A stretch of DNA of 64,000 bases. It comes from Treponema peruense (lineage in GTDB: Bacteria; Spirochaetota; Spirochaetia; Treponematales; Treponemataceae). How positions within the stretch are numbered: the first letter of the stretch is position 1; each line of letters opens with the position of its first letter. The translations under genes and the position numbers were made by a program. The stretch spans positions 1,674,001-1,738,000 of the forward strand of contig NZ_CP064936.1 in the NCBI RefSeq assembly GCF_016117655.1, read 5' to 3'. Of this stretch, positions 61,377-64,000 are shown one piece after another. Below the pieces are notes generated by a model. That model saw nothing but the letters and a program-made list of their open reading frames with translations. It had not been told where the DNA came from and ran no database searches.

Positions 61377-62256
61377 CTACTTTCCTCCGTATTTTGCATC
61401 GACCATTTTCTGAAGAAGCGCGGCTTTCTGTTTAAGAAGCTCAATATCAGAAGATTTTTTATCACTAACAGCCTCTGCCTCGCGTTTTTTTTGCAAGATT
61501 CAGCGATTCTTCGGCAGATTTTTCAAGTTCTGCTATTCTGGAATTTGCTGCATTAAGCTGGCGTCTCAAGACAACCATATCTTCGGTTCTATAATCACGC
61601 AACTGCTTTTCGTAACTTTCTTTTGAACTCAGATATTCTTCGCCGGTCATTTTAAGAAGATACAAAAGCTTGTTTTCCCTTTCGCGCTGGGCAATAAGTT
61701 CCAGTTTTATCTTTGAATCAGAAACCTTGTCGCTTGCTGGAAAGTCTGAAACAACCGTTTCATAAAGTCCTCGCGCTGTTTCAAAACTGTAGTCGTCGTA
61801 AAAACTTTCAGCCATCCAGAAAAGTGCAGAAGGATAAAGTTCATTTCCGGGATTCTGATGGCAGAAATCACTCAGTACCATAACTGCAGCGTCCCTGCGG
61901 CCGGTATAATAGAGTGCACGCCCCTTCTGGTAGTCTACATAAGGACGCAGTAAGCTTTCGGGATAGTCTGCAGAAAAAGTCTCGCAATCAGAAACAGCCG
62001 CGTCATAATTTTCTGAATTCATGAGGCTCATTATAAGCATGTAGCGCATTCCATCTGAAGAACTGCCTGAAGCTACGGCTTTTCTCAAAAGAATAGAAGC
62101 GCCACTCCAGTCACCGGCAGCATAAGCTTCAAGACCTGCAGTTTCGGCACTTTTTGACAAAGATATGACGCTGTTTTCCTGAGAAAATGCAGGTGAGGCA
62201 AAATTAACAGCAGTTGAGGCAAGAATAAGAAAAAATATTCTGTCTTTTATTCCCAT
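61377..62256 (-). pseudogene. Exported TPR protein with a frameshift in an A8 run
   Basis: Signal peptide (cleavage after AFS near residue 25) followed by four to five TPR-like repeats and a coiled coil: a BamD/YbgF-type exported scaffold. After about 257 residues an A8 run (T at 61485-61492) puts the frame into TRGRGC and a stop at 61465. Reading one base less gives KREAEAVSDKKSSDIELLKQ and a helical end that stops at 61377, exactly before the next gene's SD. The longer product is clearly the ancestral one. A mutation, a sequencing error, slippage or a switchable state are all possible. Confidence 0.75.
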
Positions 62257-62879
62257 TTAAGTTCCCCTTTGAAAAATGAGGACCCCGAAACCACAATATC
62301 TGTTCCGGCATCAATAACAGAAGGCAGAGTTGACGAGTTTATTCCGCCGTCGACAGAAATTTTATAGTCAAAGCCTTCCTTTCTTTTAATATCGGCAAGC
62401 TTTCTGACTTTTTCTACTGTATACGGAATAAGTTTCTGACCGCCCCAACCGGGATTTACTGTCATTACAAGGACAAGATCCACAAAAGGAAGAAGTGTTT
62501 CTATTGCAGAAACAGGGGTTGCAGGGCAAAGTGCTATTCCGGCTTTTTTACCGCGCTCATGGATAATCTGCACACAACGGTCGGCATGACAGGTGGCTTC
62601 TATATGAAAAGTAACCCAGTCAGCACCGGCATCTATATAGGAAGAAATTGAAGATTCAGGGTGTTCAACCATAAGATGCACATCAAACGGAAGGTCCGTG
62701 CACTTTCTTACAGAAGCAATAACAGGCTGGCCGTAAGTAACCTGCGGAACGAAATGTCCGTCCATTACATCTATGTGAACAAGGGAACCGGAATTTTCTT
62801 TTATTGTGCCGACTGCTCCTGCAAGGTTTGAAAAGTCTGCAGAAAGAAGTGACGGTGAGAGCATTACGTTTGATTTCAT
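62247..62879 (-). CDS. rpe: Ribulose-phosphate 3-epimerase
   Basis: Interconverts ribulose 5-phosphate and xylulose 5-phosphate in the pentose phosphate pathway. Motifs: LSPSLLSADFSNL, HIDVMDGHFVPQVTYG, HLMVEHPE, MTVNPGWGGQ and SVDGGINSSTL. ATG 62879 is preferred; TTG 62888 is a weak alternative. It overlaps the TPR gene at its end by 10 bases and AAGGGGA before that gene lies in its coding end. Confidence 0.95.
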   Translation of the reverse strand: MKSNVMLSPSLLSADFSNLAGAVGTIKENSGSLVHIDVMDGHFVPQVTYGQPVIASVRKCTDLPFDVHLMVEHPESSISSYIDAGADWVTFHIEATCHADRCVQIIHERGKKAGIALCPATPVSAIETLLPFVDLVLVMTVNPGWGGQKLIPYTVEKVRKLADIKRKEGFDYKISVDGGINSSTLPSVIDAGTDIVVSGSSFFKGELKWE

Positions 62880-62978
62880 ATCCTTCAATATTACTTCAAT
62901 TTTTTATCTCTGTAAATACAGGATTTATGAACTGTCCGCAATCTTTCCCACCGCAATGAATTGCATTATTAAACTGCG

Positions 62979-64000
62979 TTATTCTGTCGCTGATGGAACG
63001 CGTTTTCCCCAGAATGTTGTCGGGGAACTATTTACTTTTGCAGAAGAAATTCCTGCATAGACTACAGTCGCCACACGTTTATTATTATCAACAGCAGATT
63101 CCCAGTCGAGTTCCCTGTCAAGGACAAGAATAATCTGCGAGTCACTGATTCCATTGGGTTTGGTACTGCCGAGTGTTACCGTAAGATATTTGTTTACTGA
63201 ATCCAATTTCCATGTTCCGTCAAAGGCACCTGAAACGGTTTTGTCTTCATTGAAATAAACGTATTCCGACACGTCCATAACGTCGTTTCCCGGTTTATTC
63301 CGCTGGACAAGATTAATGTGTTCCCATGTTCCCGCAATGTCTGATTCCGTTATGTCTGCATCTTTGTTTTCTATATTTGCATAGCGTTCGGGAGATGCAA
63401 TTGGCCACAGGTCAGCAGTGTCTGTTCCGTTGGGGCACCAGAGAATTTTTCTTACATGACCCATCATAATTGCATTGGAATGAGCATTGCCACCTGCATT
63501 TTCAGGAAGTCTTCCCTGGCTTGCATAAAACCAGTCCCCGTCCTTTTCAAAAACAGTACAGTGTGAAAGCCCTACCCAGCCGTCACCGCCATTTTTGAAC
63601 TTATAGGGATGGGTTACTATAGGAAAGCAGCTTCCTGTTCCACTGCCGATGTTGATTGCGTCACGGCCGTAAATATCTTTATAACCTGAGATTGGATTTT
63701 TGGAACGTACGACACGCGTATGGTATTTGTATGAAAGCTCTTCGTTTGCAAAGAACATGTAGTAGTAATTATCTTTTTTGTTGTAAAGAACTTCGGGTCC
63801 TTCTGATGGCTGCCAGGCATTTGTGCTTTTTCCGCGGCAGTAAACGCGTGTTCCGTAACCGTTTGAAGCAAGTCCTTCGGGACTGTCTGCCCAAGGAAGA
63901 CCTATTCCGTTTGTTTTGTCTGCCTTAAGGGTAGCCTTTGGAAAACCTGTATCCCTGTCTATTTCAAGGCCGGCAAATCCGTGGTGCCAGGAACCGTAAA
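62979..64000 (-). CDS. GH43 arabinanase-like glycoside hydrolase, C-terminal part
   Basis: Open at the right edge; about 339 residues visible, with the N-terminus outside. The frame reads SEGPEVLYNKKDNYYYMFFANE, then VVRSKNPISGYKDIYG and VGLSHCTVFEKDGDWFYASQG. This is the pattern of five-bladed GH43 endo-arabinanases, with the acid-base glutamate in SEGP. The C-terminal 110 residues form an extra beta domain (GTWKLDSVNKYLTVTLG) like that of larger arabinanases. It would cut alpha-1,5-arabinan from plant pectin. No other polysaccharide-degrading gene is in the window. Confidence 0.85.
   Translation of the reverse strand, partial: YGSWHHGFAGLEIDRDTGFPKATLKADKTNGIGLPWADSPEGLASNGYGTRVYCRGKSTNAWQPSEGPEVLYNKKDNYYYMFFANEELSYKYHTRVVRSKNPISGYKDIYGRDAINIGSGTGSCFPIVTHPYKFKNGGDGWVGLSHCTVFEKDGDWFYASQGRLPENAGGNAHSNAIMMGHVRKILWCPNGTDTADLWPIASPERYANIENKDADITESDIAGTWEHINLVQRNKPGNDVMDVSEYVYFNEDKTVSGAFDGTWKLDSVNKYLTVTLGSTKPNGISDSQIILVLDRELDWESAVDNNKRVATVVYAGISSAKVNSSPTTFWGKRVPSATE

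Noticed and set aside
62889-62978. Terminator between the GH43 gene and rpe
   Set aside because: Only a 5-bp stem (GCAAT/ATTGC) without a T run is visible; readthrough or a weak promoter (TTGCGG-17-TATTTA) is equally likely.

Overview
The window looks like chromosome of a host-associated spirochaete, most likely a Treponema. Pointers are a FlaA flagellar sheath protein, many Spirochaetes-type lipoproteins, a cytidylate kinase/ribosomal protein S1 fusion, a spirochaete-restricted SPASM protein, membrane TPR proteins in large numbers, and an ssrA gene with a LALAA-ending tag. A GH43 arabinanase-like gene at the right edge suggests a carbohydrate-degrading gut or rumen species. Base composition is moderate and even. 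I see no insertion sequence, prophage or CRISPR array, so this is mostly core genome with a few lineage-specific loci.

Layout. 1-5.3 kb: 3' end of hisS, a small membrane protein, a CDF cation exporter with a structured leader, a lipoprotein gene with an in-frame amber codon and a nine-G promoter spacer, an AspT/YidE-type permease, tRNA-Glu. 5.3-9.4 kb: a (p)ppGpp synthetase-TPR fusion, flaA, a GerMN protein and a periplasmic amidase. 9.4-16.1 kb: four tightly packed reverse-strand genes (spiro-SPASM protein, glycosyltransferase-like protein, an SpsF/PseG/methyltransferase fusion, ATP-grasp ligase) that look like a glycan or nucleotide-sugar pathway. 16.1-19.5 kb: xseA-xseB-mutL. 19.5-26.4 kb: TPR proteins (one with a histone-H1-like repeat tail) and a TPR/phosphoesterase/ParB-like operon. 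26.5-29.6 kb: an RsbU/RsbV/RsbW-type partner switch, then tmRNA. 29.7-33.6 kb: lipoproteins, a Nudix hydrolase and membrane proteins. 33.7-38.3 kb: secA convergent with an enlarged signal peptidase I. 38.3-39.8 kb: HPt protein, TatD nuclease, small protein.

39.8-47.2 kb: sufCBDSU running into an rRNA methyltransferase gene and miaA, which couples Fe-S assembly to RNA modification. 47.3-50.6 kb: tRNA-Arg, uracil permease, lipoprotein, YfgM-like TPR protein. 50.6-58.5 kb: recA-folK-scpA-scpB-rluB-cmk/rpsA followed by a sigma-54 activator, probably one long operon for DNA repair, chromosome organisation and translation. 58.7-62.9 kb: rpe and three envelope/TPR genes, one interrupted by a frameshift in an A8 run. 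63-64 kb: 3' part of the GH43 gene.

Most interesting points are the homopolymer-controlled lipoprotein promoter, the glycan locus, the H1-like repeat tail, the internal start of the S1 part, and three genes whose promoters imply leaderless mRNAs. Coding starts were corrected where Shine-Dalgarno (SD) sites or neighbouring genes favour a different codon from the longest reading frame.
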